DNA from: Bog-159 sp963738345
GTDB lineage: Bacteria > Acidobacteriota > Terriglobia > Bryobacterales > Bryobacteraceae
Direction of reading: 5' to 3'
Length of the DNA stretch: 64,000 nucleotides
Assembly (NCBI GenBank): GCA_963738345.1
Contig: CAVTWI010000002.1
Location: 5,084,001-5,148,000, forward strand
The notes beneath the pieces are model-generated. The model was not told where the DNA came from. It did no database searches and worked only from the letters and a program-made list of their open reading frames with translations. Position numbers and translations under genes: made by a program. Numbering within the stretch: the first letter of the stretch is position 1; each line of letters starts with the position of its first letter. Below, one piece after another: positions 18,329 through 25,554 of this stretch.

Positions 18329-19345
18329 ATGTCATCGACTGCACACGAGCCGTCTTATGCGGATTGTTTTCGCGCACTAGGCGTACATGCGGATGCCTCG
18401 TGGGAGGAGATCCGGCAAGCATATAAGGACTTGGTACGCGTCTGGCATCCGGATCGATTTCAGTCCGATCCGATGTTGCAACAGCGGGCCGAACAGCAGC
18501 TACAGCGAATTAACGAAGCTTACTTCAACCTGAAAAATCGGCAGACCAGGGTGCCGCGAGCGGAACCCGAACCGCCGCCCCGGCCGCCCGAACCCGCTCC
18601 GGCCGTTCACGTTCCTCCGGATCCGCGCGTTCATGTTGGCACTGATTCCCGGTTGCAATTTCAATGGCCGGCCAGGGTTGCATACTGGGGACTGGTGTGC
18701 CTGGCGCCGCTGGTTGTCGGCGGCTGGCTGCTGAATCGGTACCGTATTCCCACACTGGATTCCTTCATCTCGCGGAACGCACCGCCTAGAGCCGGCCTAC
18801 TGACCCCGTCGCAGTTTGGAGGTCCGTTCGGCGAGAGGCGCGCAACGCCGGACGAATTGTCGAGTTGGGCACGCGGAGAGGCGGCCGATCTATGGACGTC
18901 AATTCGGAAGGTCGGACCTAAATCGGCGGATGAGTCACCCCAGCCGGCCAGCCAGCAGGCATTGCAACCTGGCATCGGCGCGCCCGTACCGGGAACTCCG
19001 CCTAACGGAACCGAGTTGCGGCACAGCAGGATGTATGGCGGGAGTGAATTGTGGGTCTCGAATCCGACCAACCACGACGCAATCGCCACGTTGGTGGAGT
19101 CGGAGACGGCGGCGCCCCTGCGTGTGGTTTATATTCAGGCGAAGAATAAAGTTTGCATACGACATATTGCGCCGGGGCTTTACGATCTTCTGGCAGAGGC
19201 CGGAGACGATTGGGATACGGGCCGTCTTCGATTTAGAACGAGGTTGCGCACGTTTGAACGAACTGGACCGTTTCAGTGCCTGGACGTGACGTCGGCGCAG
19301 GGCACCTACGGACCTAAGTTCCATGTTGTGCTGGGGAGCCGTTGA
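18329..19345 (+). CDS. J-domain membrane protein
   Basis: A 338-residue protein. Residues 9-70 are a J-domain (YADCFRALGVHADASWEEI, with the HPD triad in VWHPDRFQ), the part that stimulates DnaK ATPase. A Pro/Glu-rich linker follows (PRAEPEPPPRPPEPAP), then one membrane helix (about 112-132, VAYWGLVCLAPLVVGGWLL). The C-terminal 100 residues form a small beta domain (LWVSNPTNHDAIATL, APGLYDLLAEAGDDWD) of a type often found on acidobacterial J-domain and zinc-ribbon proteins. With the J-domain in the cytoplasm, it could recruit DnaK to the membrane, while the C-terminal domain acts outside (inference). The G/F and zinc domains of true DnaJ are absent. Confidence 0.88.
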   Translation: MSSTAHEPSYADCFRALGVHADASWEEIRQAYKDLVRVWHPDRFQSDPMLQQRAEQQLQRINEAYFNLKNRQTRVPRAEPEPPPRPPEPAPAVHVPPDPRVHVGTDSRLQFQWPARVAYWGLVCLAPLVVGGWLLNRYRIPTLDSFISRNAPPRAGLLTPSQFGGPFGERRATPDELSSWARGEAADLWTSIRKVGPKSADESPQPASQQALQPGIGAPVPGTPPNGTELRHSRMYGGSELWVSNPTNHDAIATLVESETAAPLRVVYIQAKNKVCIRHIAPGLYDLLAEAGDDWDTGRLRFRTRLRTFERTGPFQCLDVTSAQGTYGPKFHVVLGSR

Positions 19346-19403
19346 CGAAGTTGGGCTGCAATAACAGATACGGAATTACAGAATCAAATTCAAGGGGCAT
19401 TCG

Positions 19404-19880
19404 ATGCAGATCAAGACACTCGCTTTACGCATATTGCCAATGGCACTGCTTTGTGGCGCTATCAACCTGCTGGCGGCAGAAGTAAACTTCAGCGGTGAAT
19501 GGAGAATGAATGCGGACAAAAGCAATTTCGGTGCGTTGCCACGGCCGGACCGGCTGTCCCGGAAGATCGTTCAACATGACTCACATTTAAAAATAGAGAC
19601 CACTCAGTTTGGCCAGCAGCGGGAGATTGTTACCGATTTGGCGTATACCACGGACGGCGCGGAGTGCAAGAACGTCATACGCGGGCAGGAATTCACCGGC
19701 AACGCGCGGTGGGATGGCGACGCGCTGTTAATCGAAAGCAAGCGGGAAGTGCAAGGGACCGAGATCGTGCAGAGAGAGAACTGGACCCTTTCCGATTACG
19801 GGCGGACTCTCACCATTGCCAATCATGTGGGAACACCGCAGGGGGCCTTCGACATTACTATCGTTCTGGAAAAGCAGTAA
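19404..19880 (+). CDS. Secreted lipocalin-like small protein
   Basis: A 158-residue exported protein with a signal peptide (1-25, ending LLAAEV). The mature part starts with NFSGEWRMNADKSNFG and alternates short beta strands (LKIETTQFG, GNARWDGDALLIESKRE, RENWTLSDYGRTLTI), the pattern of a single beta-barrel related to lipocalin/THAP4-like folds. Such proteins are common in Acidobacteria and have no known function; hydrophobic ligand binding is only a structural guess. The start has AAGGGG upstream. It lies 58 bases after the J-domain gene and converges with tRNA-Ser. Confidence 0.75.
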   Translation: MQIKTLALRILPMALLCGAINLLAAEVNFSGEWRMNADKSNFGALPRPDRLSRKIVQHDSHLKIETTQFGQQREIVTDLAYTTDGAECKNVIRGQEFTGNARWDGDALLIESKREVQGTEIVQRENWTLSDYGRTLTIANHVGTPQGAFDITIVLEKQ

Positions 19881-19891
19881 TCGGAAGAATC

Positions 19892-19981
19892 TGGCGGAGA
19901 GACAGGGATTCGAACCCTGGATAGAGTTTCCCCTATACACGCTTTCCAAGCGTGCGCCTTCAACCACTCGGCCATCTCTCC
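19892..19981 (-). tRNA. tRNA-Ser (anticodon GGA)
   Basis: On the minus strand the sequence folds as a class II tRNA. The acceptor is GGAGAGA / TCTCTCC, the D-arm is GCCGAGTGGTTGAAGGC, the anticodon stem is CACGC/GCGTG with loop TTGGAAA (anticodon GGA), there is a long variable arm (TATAGGGGAAACTCTATC), and the T-arm carries GGTTCGAATCC. The CCA end is encoded. The long variable arm and GGA anticodon identify serine, reading UCC and UCU. Confidence 0.97.
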
Positions 19982-20051
19982 GTTGTTCACGGCTGGATCT
20001 TTAGATAGGATAGCATGCCAACCGTGCCCAACTCCCGCGCGCCACGGACCG

Positions 20052-21377
20052 CTATTGTTTGATCACAGTGCCGTCGCGGCGGCGCACATCACCCCAACCG
20101 CCGTTGAGACGCTGCCGCTCGCCTTGCTCGTAAGTCCCGTAAGGATATTTGGCCGCCAGTTTTTCGTCCACCTCGATGCCCCAGCCCGGGGCTTCGTTGG
20201 CGTACAAGTAGCCTTTTTTCATGACCGGGCAACCGCGAAATACTTCCTGCACGCGATCATTGAACGGAGAGTATTCCTGGATGCCGAAGTTGTAACAGAT
20301 TAAATCAAGCGCTACGTTGGCCGCGTGTCCAATAGGCGAGACATCGCCGGGCCCGTGCCACGCGGTCTTCACGCCGTGGAACTCGGCCATAGCCGCAATC
20401 TTGCGCACGGGAGTGAGCCCGCCTGCCTGGGTCACGTGCAGACGGATGTAATCGATCAGCCGTCCGTCGATGAGCGGGGTCCACTCGTGCGGATTATTAA
20501 ACAGTTCACCCATGGCGATGGGCGTGGCGCACTGCCCGCGGATCTGCCGGAAATAGTCGATGTCTTCGGGCGAAAGCGGGTCTTCCATAAAGAACATTTT
20601 GAAATGTTCGACATCCTTCAAAAACTGCACCGCTTGGTTCGGCGAAACTCTTTCGTGAACATCGTGCAGCAGTTCCACTTCGTCGCCCAGTTGCTTGCGG
20701 CATTCCTCAAAGAGTTTCAAGGCACGCCGGATGTAATAAGCCGGCTCGAAAGTCGGATCGTCATGGAGCGCGCCGACGGTAGCTTCAGGGCGAGCGGCGC
20801 CGTACCCGGCCATCCCGGGTACCCCGACTTGCACACGTACATGGCGGAAGCCCTGATCCATGAACTGACGGGCCTGGTCGATGGTCTGCTGAATCTCGGC
20901 CCCCGCGGCATGCGTATAGCAGGGAGCGGCTTCACGGCATTTACCGCCTAAAAGCTGGTACACCGGCATTCCGGCTTGGCGTCCCTTGATATCCCAAAGG
21001 GCCTGATCCACGCCACTGATGGCATTGTTCAGGACGGGCCCGTTACGCCAGTAGGAACTGTCATAACAAGCTTGCCAGATATCTTCGATACGATCGGCAT
21101 GCTTGCCGATGAGGAATGGCTTCAGGTATTTTTCAACTGCGGCGTTGACTAATTCGGCGCGCTGGGTGAAGGTGGCACATCCGTAACCGTAGAGGCCGTC
21201 CTGGTCGGTAGTGATCTTGACCACGGAGAGGCGCAGGCCGGCGGGAGCAGTAGCAATTACAGTGACATCTTTAATGACTGGCGATGCCAGACCACGAGTA
21301 GCGGTCTGGGCGCGAGCGGGCAGCACAACGGCTGGGCTCGCGGCAGCCAGGGAAGTTATAAAGCCGCGGCGGTTCAT
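20052..21377 (-). CDS. Tat-exported enolase-superfamily sugar-acid dehydratase (ManD/RspA-like)
   Basis: A 441-residue protein with a Tat signal (MNRRGFITSLAAASPAVVLPA). The mature part matches the D-mannonate dehydratase (ManD/RspA) branch of the enolase superfamily: capping domain, then a TIM-type barrel with metal and acid-base motifs ELLHDVHER, FFMEDPLSPED, MGELFNNPHEW and WHGPGDVSPIGHAAN, ending YLYANEAPGWGIEVDE. Family members dehydrate D-mannonate or D-gluconate to 2-keto-3-deoxygluconate, though many have low or unknown activity. A Tat signal is unusual, since this reaction is normally cytoplasmic. The gene starts 13 bases after ccmD and is probably the last gene of the ccm transcript, perhaps only by chance. 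Confidence 0.88.
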   Translation of the reverse strand: MNRRGFITSLAAASPAVVLPARAQTATRGLASPVIKDVTVIATAPAGLRLSVVKITTDQDGLYGYGCATFTQRAELVNAAVEKYLKPFLIGKHADRIEDIWQACYDSSYWRNGPVLNNAISGVDQALWDIKGRQAGMPVYQLLGGKCREAAPCYTHAAGAEIQQTIDQARQFMDQGFRHVRVQVGVPGMAGYGAARPEATVGALHDDPTFEPAYYIRRALKLFEECRKQLGDEVELLHDVHERVSPNQAVQFLKDVEHFKMFFMEDPLSPEDIDYFRQIRGQCATPIAMGELFNNPHEWTPLIDGRLIDYIRLHVTQAGGLTPVRKIAAMAEFHGVKTAWHGPGDVSPIGHAANVALDLICYNFGIQEYSPFNDRVQEVFRGCPVMKKGYLYANEAPGWGIEVDEKLAAKYPYGTYEQGERQRLNGGWGDVRRRDGTVIKQ

Positions 21378-21390
21378 AATGAAAGGCAGT

Positions 21391-21546
21391 TCATTTACGG
21401 TCTCGGTCGTCGAGCAGGCCTTTCAAGCCTTTGAGCTGGTCAGCGATCTTGCGCTCGCGCGACACCAGCGATAGCACATAGACGACCAGGATCAACCAGG
21501 CGGCCAGGAAGCCGTAAAACATGAAAGTAAAATTGCGTGTGTCCAT
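21391..21546 (-). CDS. ccmD: CcmD-like heme exporter subunit
   Basis: A 51-residue protein (MDTRNFTFMFYGFLAAWLIL, then VVYVLSLVSRERKIADQLKG and an acidic/basic tail). It has one N-out membrane helix (about 9-29) and a charged cytoplasmic coil, the classical CcmD layout. CcmD helps release holo-CcmE from the CcmABC complex. It follows ccmC by 10 bases, with the ribosome binding site AAAGGAAA just after the ccmC stop codon. CcmD is poorly conserved, so the name rests on size, topology and position. Confidence 0.8.
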   Translation of the reverse strand: MDTRNFTFMFYGFLAAWLILVVYVLSLVSRERKIADQLKGLKGLLDDRDRK

Positions 21547-21556
21547 TTCGTTTCCT

Positions 21557-22234
21557 TTAGACGGCGTGAGCGTAGCGGCGCAGTGAATCGATTTCGCGCT
21601 GCACTTCCTCCTGGCGAAGGCGAATCAGCGACAGCACCACGGCCAGAAGTATGAGCGCAATCAAGTTCAGCAGAGCAGTGGTTTTCATGGCGGGATCGAT
21701 ACTGCCGCCACCCCAGAACACGGGTTGCGGATGCTGCGTGCGCCACCATTTAATGGAGAAGATGACGATAGGGACATCCACGAAAGCGAAGATATTGAAG
21801 ACGGCCGAAATGCGAGCGCGAGCCGTAGGATCCTCAATCGCGCGGCGCAACATGAGGTACCCGGCGTAAAGCAGCCAGCAAACCAGAGCGGAAGTGAGGC
21901 GCGCATCCCAGGTCCACCAGATGCCCCAGATGATGCGTCCCCAGATGGATCCGGTTACCAGATTGGCGGCGAGAAAGGCCAAGCCAACCTCGGTTACCGC
22001 GACGGAGATGCCGTCGTACTTGAGATTCTTGGTAAGCAAGTAGACGACGCTGGTTATACAGGTGACACTGGCGCACAGCATGGCAGTAATGGCTGCGGGC
22101 ACGTGAAAGAAGATAATGCGGTAGATCATCCCTTGGGACGCTTCGTCGGGAAGCACCATGAAGATGGAATAGAGATCGCGCGCCAGGAGAATGGCGGCGA
22201 TGGTGCCGAGGAGGTAGATCAGTTTCTCACGCAT
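21557..22234 (-). CDS. ccmC: Heme export membrane protein CcmC
   Basis: A 225-residue, six-helix membrane protein with the tryptophan-rich heme-handling WWD motif WGIWWTWDARLTSALV and conserved histidines (FFHVPAA; later WWRTQHPQP). CcmC loads heme onto CcmE in the periplasm. Size and motif order match the family. Start ATG at 22234 with GGAG upstream. It lies between ccmB and ccmD on the minus strand. Confidence 0.95.
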   Translation of the reverse strand: MREKLIYLLGTIAAILLARDLYSIFMVLPDEASQGMIYRIIFFHVPAAITAMLCASVTCITSVVYLLTKNLKYDGISVAVTEVGLAFLAANLVTGSIWGRIIWGIWWTWDARLTSALVCWLLYAGYLMLRRAIEDPTARARISAVFNIFAFVDVPIVIFSIKWWRTQHPQPVFWGGGSIDPAMKTTALLNLIALILLAVVLSLIRLRQEEVQREIDSLRRYAHAV

Positions 22235-22261
22235 AAATAAACTCCAGGATTGGCCAAGTGC

Positions 22262-22942
22262 CTATCCTACTAAAACGGTCTCCAGCAGAACTAGAGATAG
22301 AGCGGTAAAAATTACGTCGAAGGCCACCAGCAGGCGTAGCCACACTTCGTTCTCACCGCCCAGCGGTTTACCCGCTATCAACTGCATGGTCAACTGCATG
22401 GCGCTCATCAAGACCGGGATCAACATGGGATAGACCAACAGGGGCGCCATCAATTCGCGCAACCGGATATTTACGGTGAGCGCGCTGAAGATGGTCCCGA
22501 TGACGGTGAGTCCCCAAGTGCCTAAAGCCAATACTAACAGCAATGACCAGATCTGGCCGGTCCAGTGCACATTATAAAAAATGCCGAAGATGGGCAACGA
22601 CACCAGTTCGACGGAGATGACCAGCGCGAAATTCGCCAGTGCCTTACCGAGAAAGAGCGCGGCCCCCGAGATAGGCGCCGCAACCAGGGCGTCCAGGCAA
22701 TCGTTGGGCACCTCGCGCGCGAAACTGCGGTTCAGCACCAGGGTACCGGCGAAGGCGAAGACAATCCACAAGAGGCCGCCGGACATATCGACGGTTTCCT
22801 TCTCAGAGGGATCGAAGGCGAAACTGAATAGCACCAGGATGACGAGGGCGAAGGCCAGCGAAGCGTTGATAGCTTCCTTGGTACGGAGTTCGGCGCGCAG
22901 GTCTTTTCGGGCGATCACCAAAGTTTGTCGGAAGAAATCCAT
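22262..22942 (-). CDS. ccmB: Heme exporter permease CcmB
   Basis: A 226-residue, six-helix permease. It begins MDFFRQTLVIARKDLRAELR, typical of CcmB, and includes FAREVPNDCLDALVAAPIS and LRELMAPLLVYPMLIPVL. With CcmA it forms the ATP-driven complex that frees holo-CcmE. The ATG at 22942 overlaps the ccmA stop by one base (TGATG), indicating translational coupling; the longer upstream frame (from 22972) would lie inside ccmA. Confidence 0.93.
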   Translation of the reverse strand: MDFFRQTLVIARKDLRAELRTKEAINASLAFALVILVLFSFAFDPSEKETVDMSGGLLWIVFAFAGTLVLNRSFAREVPNDCLDALVAAPISGAALFLGKALANFALVISVELVSLPIFGIFYNVHWTGQIWSLLLVLALGTWGLTVIGTIFSALTVNIRLRELMAPLLVYPMLIPVLMSAMQLTMQLIAGKPLGGENEVWLRLLVAFDVIFTALSLVLLETVLVG

Positions 22943-23640
22943 CAGGCCTCGTCGTAGTGCGCGTAAACCCAACCAGGGTCTTCCACCATTTGCGATGTGC
23001 GCTCGCCGTGGAAGGCAACCTTCCCGCGATTCAGAAGAGCGACGTGGGTGGCAAGTTCCAGAGCTTCGCGAAGCTGATGGGTGGACATGACGACGGTGCG
23101 CCCTTCGGCGAGGGCTTCACGTAGCAGACGCTGCAGCACGGCGATGGCGCGGTCGTCCAGGGCGGTAAACGGCTCGTCCAGCAGCAACACCGAAGGTCCA
23201 TGCAGGAAGGCTCGCGCTACAGCGAGACGCTGCCGCATGCCGCGCGAAAACTCGCGGACCAACCCATCCTTCACGCGATCGAGGCCGGTACGCTCCAACC
23301 ATTCCATAGCGGATTTATGAGGGTCCGGCAGATTGTACAATCGCCCAAACAGGCTCAGATTCTCGATCGCCGATAATTCGTCATAAACCGAGATGCCGTG
23401 GCCGATCCAGCCCACCCGGCGGCGCGTTTCGGTTTCGCGCGGATCGTTGCCGAAAATCCGGACGTGCCCGCGGCCGGGTTTAGAAAATCCCCCAATGATG
23501 CGAAGAAGAGTGGTTTTTCCGGCGCCGTTACGGCCGATCAAGGCCAGGCAGGCACCCGGTTCCGCGTGGAGAGCGACGTCACGAAGAGCGGGATAATCGC
23601 CATAGAACTTCCAGACCCCATCAGCGGCGACCGCGTTCAT
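22942..23640 (-). CDS. ccmA: Heme exporter ATP-binding protein CcmA
   Basis: A 232-residue ABC ATPase: Walker A GRNGAGKT (36-43), signature FSRGMRQR (131-138), Walker B VLLLDEP (151-157) and the switch His in MSTHQLREA. The ATG at 23640 overlaps the upstream stop as ATGA, which fixes the start; the frame is open further upstream, but only within the preceding gene. It powers release of holo-CcmE in cytochrome c maturation. It lies directly before ccmB. Confidence 0.93.
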   Translation of the reverse strand: MNAVAADGVWKFYGDYPALRDVALHAEPGACLALIGRNGAGKTTLLRIIGGFSKPGRGHVRIFGNDPRETETRRRVGWIGHGISVYDELSAIENLSLFGRLYNLPDPHKSAMEWLERTGLDRVKDGLVREFSRGMRQRLAVARAFLHGPSVLLLDEPFTALDDRAIAVLQRLLREALAEGRTVVMSTHQLREALELATHVALLNRGKVAFHGERTSQMVEDPGWVYAHYDEA

Positions 23641-24653
23641 TGGATCCTTCGGCCGGTCCCCGTGGAGTTGAGAGAAGATCGCGGTTCCGCCCGGTAAAGC
23701 ACGATGAAGCCAAGCGCTAGAATGCCGAGCGCCAACGCCAGGATCCACTTCATATTCTGCTGAAGGATCTTGGGCGAAACCTCTTCGAGAGCGGGACCGC
23801 CGTTATCGGCGGAATCGGACTCGGTAGGCGCGGCGGCGGGCATGGATCCCGCTATTTCGACCTTGTAATTGGCGGCAGTGACACTGTAAACCGTGGCCTG
23901 GGAGCGCGGCTCCTGCCCGCGATTCTGGACACCGTCACCCTTCATGGTGACACCGTTGGGCACCACTAAGAGCGTAGGTTCTTCGGTTTTCCCTATGGTT
24001 TTGCCTTCGAAAACTGCGCCGGAACTGTAAGGGACCAGGTAGCTGATCTGAATGCTGGTTTCACCCGGCTTAATGGGAAAGTCGACCTTGTAGACGTCCT
24101 TCTGGCTGGTCTTGTCGGCCGCGCGGTCGATCGGCATGCCTTGGGGAGCGGTAGCCTTTACCTGCACGATGCCCTTAGCGGCAACCGGCAGAAAGAATTT
24201 CAATGTGCCGGCATCCGGATCGTTATAAGTAGTTGCGCCATCATTGGTGAAGATGAAACCTTCGTTCACCGACATCTGCGCGCCGTTAGGCTGGAAGATC
24301 AGGAAATGGCGCGACATACGCGTGCCGCCGGGTTGCTTGGAGGAGTTATAGACGTCCAACGAGATACCGGACATCGCTGAACCGGGCGGCAGCATATGGT
24401 TATATGTGACACCGTCGAAGGCGGTCTGGATCAAGTGCGGGCCCTGCGGGTTTTGCTCGATGTGGAACGCGCCCTTGGCGTTGGACTTGACGCTCTCGAC
24501 GGATTCCATACCGTCTTTGCCAAGTCTGTAAAGCGTGACAGTCGCTCCCGCCTGCGGCTGATTTGTAGTCTTGTTGATTACGTTTCCATCCACCGCCGAA
24601 AACAACGGGACTGAGGATAGAAATAAACAGAAGCTAATGGGAAGCGATCTCAT
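23637..24653 (-). CDS. Ccm-operon membrane protein with carboxypeptidase-regulatory-like domain
   Basis: A 338-residue exported membrane protein: signal peptide 1-20 (MRSLPISFCLFLSSVPLFSA), then a CarboxypepD_reg/transthyretin-like beta-sandwich (VDGNVINKTTNQPQAGATV, GAFHIEQNPQGPHLIQ), a large beta-rich region (about 90-280), and one C-terminal membrane helix (about 296-318, WILALALGILALGFIVLY) with a short basic tail. The bulk would face the periplasm. It is not a standard Ccm protein. ATGA overlaps couple it to the zinc-ribbon gene before it and to ccmA after it. A part in cytochrome c maturation is therefore likely from context but unproven. Confidence 0.8.
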   Translation of the reverse strand: MRSLPISFCLFLSSVPLFSAVDGNVINKTTNQPQAGATVTLYRLGKDGMESVESVKSNAKGAFHIEQNPQGPHLIQTAFDGVTYNHMLPPGSAMSGISLDVYNSSKQPGGTRMSRHFLIFQPNGAQMSVNEGFIFTNDGATTYNDPDAGTLKFFLPVAAKGIVQVKATAPQGMPIDRAADKTSQKDVYKVDFPIKPGETSIQISYLVPYSSGAVFEGKTIGKTEEPTLLVVPNGVTMKGDGVQNRGQEPRSQATVYSVTAANYKVEIAGSMPAAAPTESDSADNGGPALEEVSPKILQQNMKWILALALGILALGFIVLYRAEPRSSLNSTGTGRRIQ

Positions 24654-25063
24654 GCTTGTGCTACTTTCATGGCCTTGCCGCATTCGCCACAAAACTTTAG
24701 GGGTTGTGGGAACCGCGCTCCGCAATGTGGACAGGCCAGGGGATCTGCCGCGGGTGCGGCAGGGACTGGCGGCGGCACCGAGCCGTTCGAACCCAATTGA
24801 AGCTTGATGCGGTCCACTTCGGCCATCACGCCGGCTAGTTCGCGCTGCAGGTCTTTCTTAGTGTGTTGGTAGTCTTGATCGGAGAGTTTACCCACGCGAT
24901 ATTCAAACTGAAGGTCGCGCAGGTTTTCGTAAATAGCGGCCTTACGTTCGTCCAAGTGTTGAAAGGGTGAAACAGGCTCCGGTTCGGGCAAGTCCTTAGC
25001 CCGCACCGTCAGGATGAAGACAATCGCCCCGACGGCGATTAACGCTGCTATGGCGATGATCAT
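24650..25063 (-). CDS. CcmI-like N-domain fused to zinc ribbon
   Basis: A 137-residue protein. A membrane helix at 2-21 (IIAIAALIAVGAIVFILTV) is followed by a coiled region (RKAAIYENLRDLQFEYRVGK, LSDQDYQHTKKDLQREL) that resembles the start of CcmI/CycH, and then a Pro/Ala linker and a C-terminal zinc ribbon (CPHCGARFPQPLKFCGECGK; cysteines in two CxxC pairs). CcmI normally chaperones apocytochromes through TPR repeats; those are absent here. With the membrane helix leading, the ribbon is probably cytoplasmic (topology uncertain). The start overlaps the ccmH stop by one base (TAATG), and the stop overlaps the next start as ATGA. Confidence 0.78.
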   Translation of the reverse strand: MIIAIAALIAVGAIVFILTVRAKDLPEPEPVSPFQHLDERKAAIYENLRDLQFEYRVGKLSDQDYQHTKKDLQRELAGVMAEVDRIKLQLGSNGSVPPPVPAAPAADPLACPHCGARFPQPLKFCGECGKAMKVAQA

Positions 25064-25554
25064 TATTCCAGGTGCGCCAAATCCTTTTCGATCTGATCGT
25101 GATACTTGTTCAACTCGGTATCGTCGGGCGGTGGCCCTACCAGTGCGACGGGGCGAGGCTTATAGTAACGCCTGACGAACCACAAGATCAAAGCCAAGCC
25201 GGGAGCCAGCAACAGATACGGCACCAGCCAGCCATAAGCACTGGGGTCGCCGCGATAAACTGCCGCGCCAAACTCGGCGGTGAACTGATCGATAATCGCT
25301 TTGTCGTTAAGGCCGCTCGCCTGCAATTTGGCGATCTTCTCTTTGGCGGGCTTTGAAAAGCTGCATTCCAGCATAGCGCAGGTGGCCACGGTATCCTTGC
25401 AACCGCACTGGCACCCGATGTGCGAACCCACCCGGCGCACGTCGACACTGGGTTTTTCGGACGCGCTTTCCGCAATCGCGGTAAGAGGCATGCCGGCGAC
25501 CAGCACGAGCGAGGCAATCAGCCCCCCCCACAATTTACTTTGGGACTTCTGCAT
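25063..25554 (-). CDS. ccmH: CcmH-like thiol protein with variant five-Cys motif
   Basis: A 163-residue exported protein: signal peptide (about 1-30), the CcmH-type helical domain, then a C-terminal membrane helix (YGWLVPYLLLAPGLALILWF). CcmH normally has LRCxxC for reducing apocytochrome cysteines. Here the site reads GCQCGCKDTVATCAMLEC, giving Cys48, 50, 52, 59 and 64 and no LRCxxC. The rest (LQASGLNDKAIIDQFTAEFG) matches the family pattern, so it is a variant rather than an unrelated protein. The start at 25554 overlaps the last 20 bases of ccmF; an upstream frame start (25590) has no signal-peptide logic. Confidence 0.82.
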   Translation of the reverse strand: MQKSQSKLWGGLIASLVLVAGMPLTAIAESASEKPSVDVRRVGSHIGCQCGCKDTVATCAMLECSFSKPAKEKIAKLQASGLNDKAIIDQFTAEFGAAVYRGDPSAYGWLVPYLLLAPGLALILWFVRRYYKPRPVALVGPPPDDTELNKYHDQIEKDLAHLE

